This document shows positions 62,858 to 64,000 of a stretch of 64,000 bases of DNA, one piece after another. Under the pieces are notes generated by a model. The model made no database searches, was not told where the DNA came from, and saw only the letters and a program-made list of their open reading frames with translations. The translations under genes and the position numbers were made by a program. The stretch is taken from positions 4,506,672 through 4,570,671 of the forward strand of contig NZ_JH636049.1 in NCBI RefSeq assembly GCF_000258175.1, in the 5' to 3' direction. Each line of letters opens with the position of its first letter. The stretch's first letter is position 1. This DNA is from Saccharomonospora xinjiangensis XJ-54. GTDB lineage: Bacteria; Actinomycetota; Actinomycetes; Mycobacteriales; Pseudonocardiaceae.

Positions 62858-64000
62858 ATGCAGGAGCACCTCGCCGGCTCGCTCGCCGACTACCCCTTCG
62901 TCCGCGATTCGATCATCGACCCCTCACCCGAGCTGGCCAGGCTGCGGGACTCGGCCCCGATCCACAAGGTCACGACGAGCGGGGGAGGGCAGGCGTGGCT
63001 GGTCACCCGCTACGCCGACGTCCGCGCCGTGCTCGGGCACGCGGCGTTCGGAACGCAGTACCCGGGAACCATCCCCACCGCCGACGAGAACAACCTCGCC
63101 GCCGGGTTCATGTTCCTCAAGGACCCGCCGGAACACACCCGGTTGCGGCGTAGCGTCAGCAGGGCGTTCACCGCCCGGCGCGTCACCGTGCTGCGCGAAC
63201 GCGCGCAGGCGGTCGCCGACGGGCTGGTGGCCGACCTGCTCGCCGAAGGTCCTGTCGCGGACCTCCAGGAAGGCTTCGCCTACCCACTGCCGATCACCGT
63301 GATCTCGGAGTTGCTCGGCATCCCCGAGCAGGACAGAGGCCGGTTCCGGGGCTGGGCCGACATCGTCCTGCGGTCGGTGGAGGGTGATCCCGCCGAGACC
63401 GCCACGGCGTTCACCGACCTGCAACGGTTCGTCCTCGATCTCGTGGCGGCCAAACCCGACGGTGACGACCTGCTCAGCGACCTCGCCCGCCAGTCGGATC
63501 AGCCGGACGGGCTCAGCAGGCTGGAGATCGCGTCGATGGCGATGGGGCTTTTGATGGCCGGGTACGTCACGACGGCGTCGGCGATCTCCCACGGCATGCT
63601 GCGCCTGTTCGACCACCCGGCTGTGCTCGACGGGCTGAGGACCGGTGAGGTCCCAGTCACCGGTGTGGTCGAGGAGCTGCTGCGGTTGCAGGACGAGGAG
63701 GTCGGCATCCAGCGCATCGCGCAGGCCGACATCGACCTCTGCGGGGTGCGGATCAGCAAGGGAGACGTCGTGATCGCCTCGCGGGTCGGGGCCAACCGCG
63801 ACCCCGCCGAGTTCGACGCCCCCGAGACGTTGCGCGTCGGCGGGAGACGCAGCCCGCACCTGGCGTTCGGCCACGGCATCCACCACTGCCTCGGCGCGGC
63901 ACTGGCCCGCATGGAGCTGGCCGTCGCGCTCACCACGCTCAACACCGGAATCCCAGGACTGCGGCAGGCGGACCCGCCGCACGAGGTGTTGTGGAGGGCC
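62858..64000 (+). CDS. Cytochrome P450 (fourth; 3' end outside window)
   Basis: Open frame of 381 codons from the ATG at 62858 (GGAAAG upstream) to the window edge; about 20-30 residues are missing. It shows [22 protein letters not shown] as ExxR and the heme motif AFGHGIHHCLGAALARME. The I-helix reads LLMAGYVTTASAISH (234-238: AGYVT), again with Val for the usual acid, like the third P450. The two are therefore probably related paralogues within the cluster. It follows the glycosyltransferase by 61 bases. The cluster continues beyond the window. Confidence 0.92.
   Translation, partial: MQEHLAGSLADYPFVRDSIIDPSPELARLRDSAPIHKVTTSGGGQAWLVTRYADVRAVLGHAAFGTQYPGTIPTADENNLAAGFMFLKDPPEHTRLRRSVSRAFTARRVTVLRERAQAVADGLVADLLAEGPVADLQEGFAYPLPITVISELLGIPEQDRGRFRGWADIVLRSVEGDPAETATAFTDLQRFVLDLVAAKPDGDDLLSDLARQSDQPDGLSRLEIASMAMGLLMAGYVTTASAISHGMLRLFDHPAVLDGLRTGEVPVTGVVEELLRLQDEEVGIQRIAQADIDLCGVRISKGDVVIASRVGANRDPAEFDAPETLRVGGRRSPHLAFGHGIHHCLGAALARMELAVALTTLNTGIPGLRQADPPHEVLWRA

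Overview
The window is very GC-rich, with strong G/C preference at third codon positions, frequent GTG starts, purine-rich Shine-Dalgarno sites and many 4-base ATGA/GTGA gene overlaps. The gene content (ECF42 sigma factor with a DGPF partner, SARP regulator, StrR-like regulator, CmtR, mycobacterial-type CueP, many P450s) points to a filamentous actinomycete, probably of the Pseudonocardiales (Saccharomonospora/Amycolatopsis-like). This is an inference from gene style, not an identification. I saw no rRNA, tRNA, CRISPR array or intact insertion sequence.

Bases 1-3.8 kb hold the end of a purine (allantoin) degradation operon: glycerate kinase, allantoinase, ureidoglycine aminohydrolase and a PrxQ-type peroxiredoxin. 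Bases 4.5-9.5 kb form a metal-resistance block: a CopB-type copper ATPase divergent from a CueP lipoprotein, then an arsR-acr3-arsC operon. Bases 9.5-29.6 kb are a mosaic of small regulator-plus-effector units: GH114-like lipoprotein, Tat phosphoesterase, a coiled-coil protein of unknown role, FAD monooxygenase, ECF42/DGPF pair, VOC/TetR pair, ArsR/MFS pair, AraC/fosmidomycin-type MFS pair, an ArsR-SRPBCC-reductase operon, and an amine-oxidase-like flavoprotein beside the remains of a photolyase-related gene.

Bases 29.9-38.3 kb contain a metallo-hydrolase with a tiny Cys-containing ORF in front, a decayed region (30.8-31.9 kb) with a frameshifted gene remnant and several inverted repeats, a YedY-like molybdoenzyme with a DUF2867 partner, a TetR regulator, a 39-residue lipoprotein, a cmtR-cation transporter pair, a truncated methyltransferase, and a sulfur pair (TauE/SafE transporter with an MBL-rhodanese fusion). 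Bases 38.5-49.7 kb hold an OafA-like acyltransferase with an SGNH tail, an APH-like kinase with an internal repeat, a MarR/YceI/ring-cleaving dioxygenase stress module, a PadR-controlled ABC exporter, and an ArsR-SulP pair.

The most interesting part is 49.7 kb to the right edge. A SARP/AfsR-type regulator and a StrR-like ParB-fold regulator diverge from one promoter region. Rightward follow a sugar-nucleotide epimerase, a zinc-ribbon methyltransferase, a squalene-hopene-cyclase-like protein, three P450s, a GT1 glycosyltransferase and a fourth P450 that runs off the window. From the cyclase to the glycosyltransferase the genes overlap by 1-4 bases, so they are almost certainly one transcript. 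The cyclase has ESEDTA where the family's DXDDTA acid motif belongs, and two of the four P450s lack the I-helix acid. This looks like a biosynthetic cluster for an oxidised, glycosylated (tri)terpenoid whose cyclisation chemistry may be unusual. The product cannot be named from this sequence. The cluster continues beyond base 64000.
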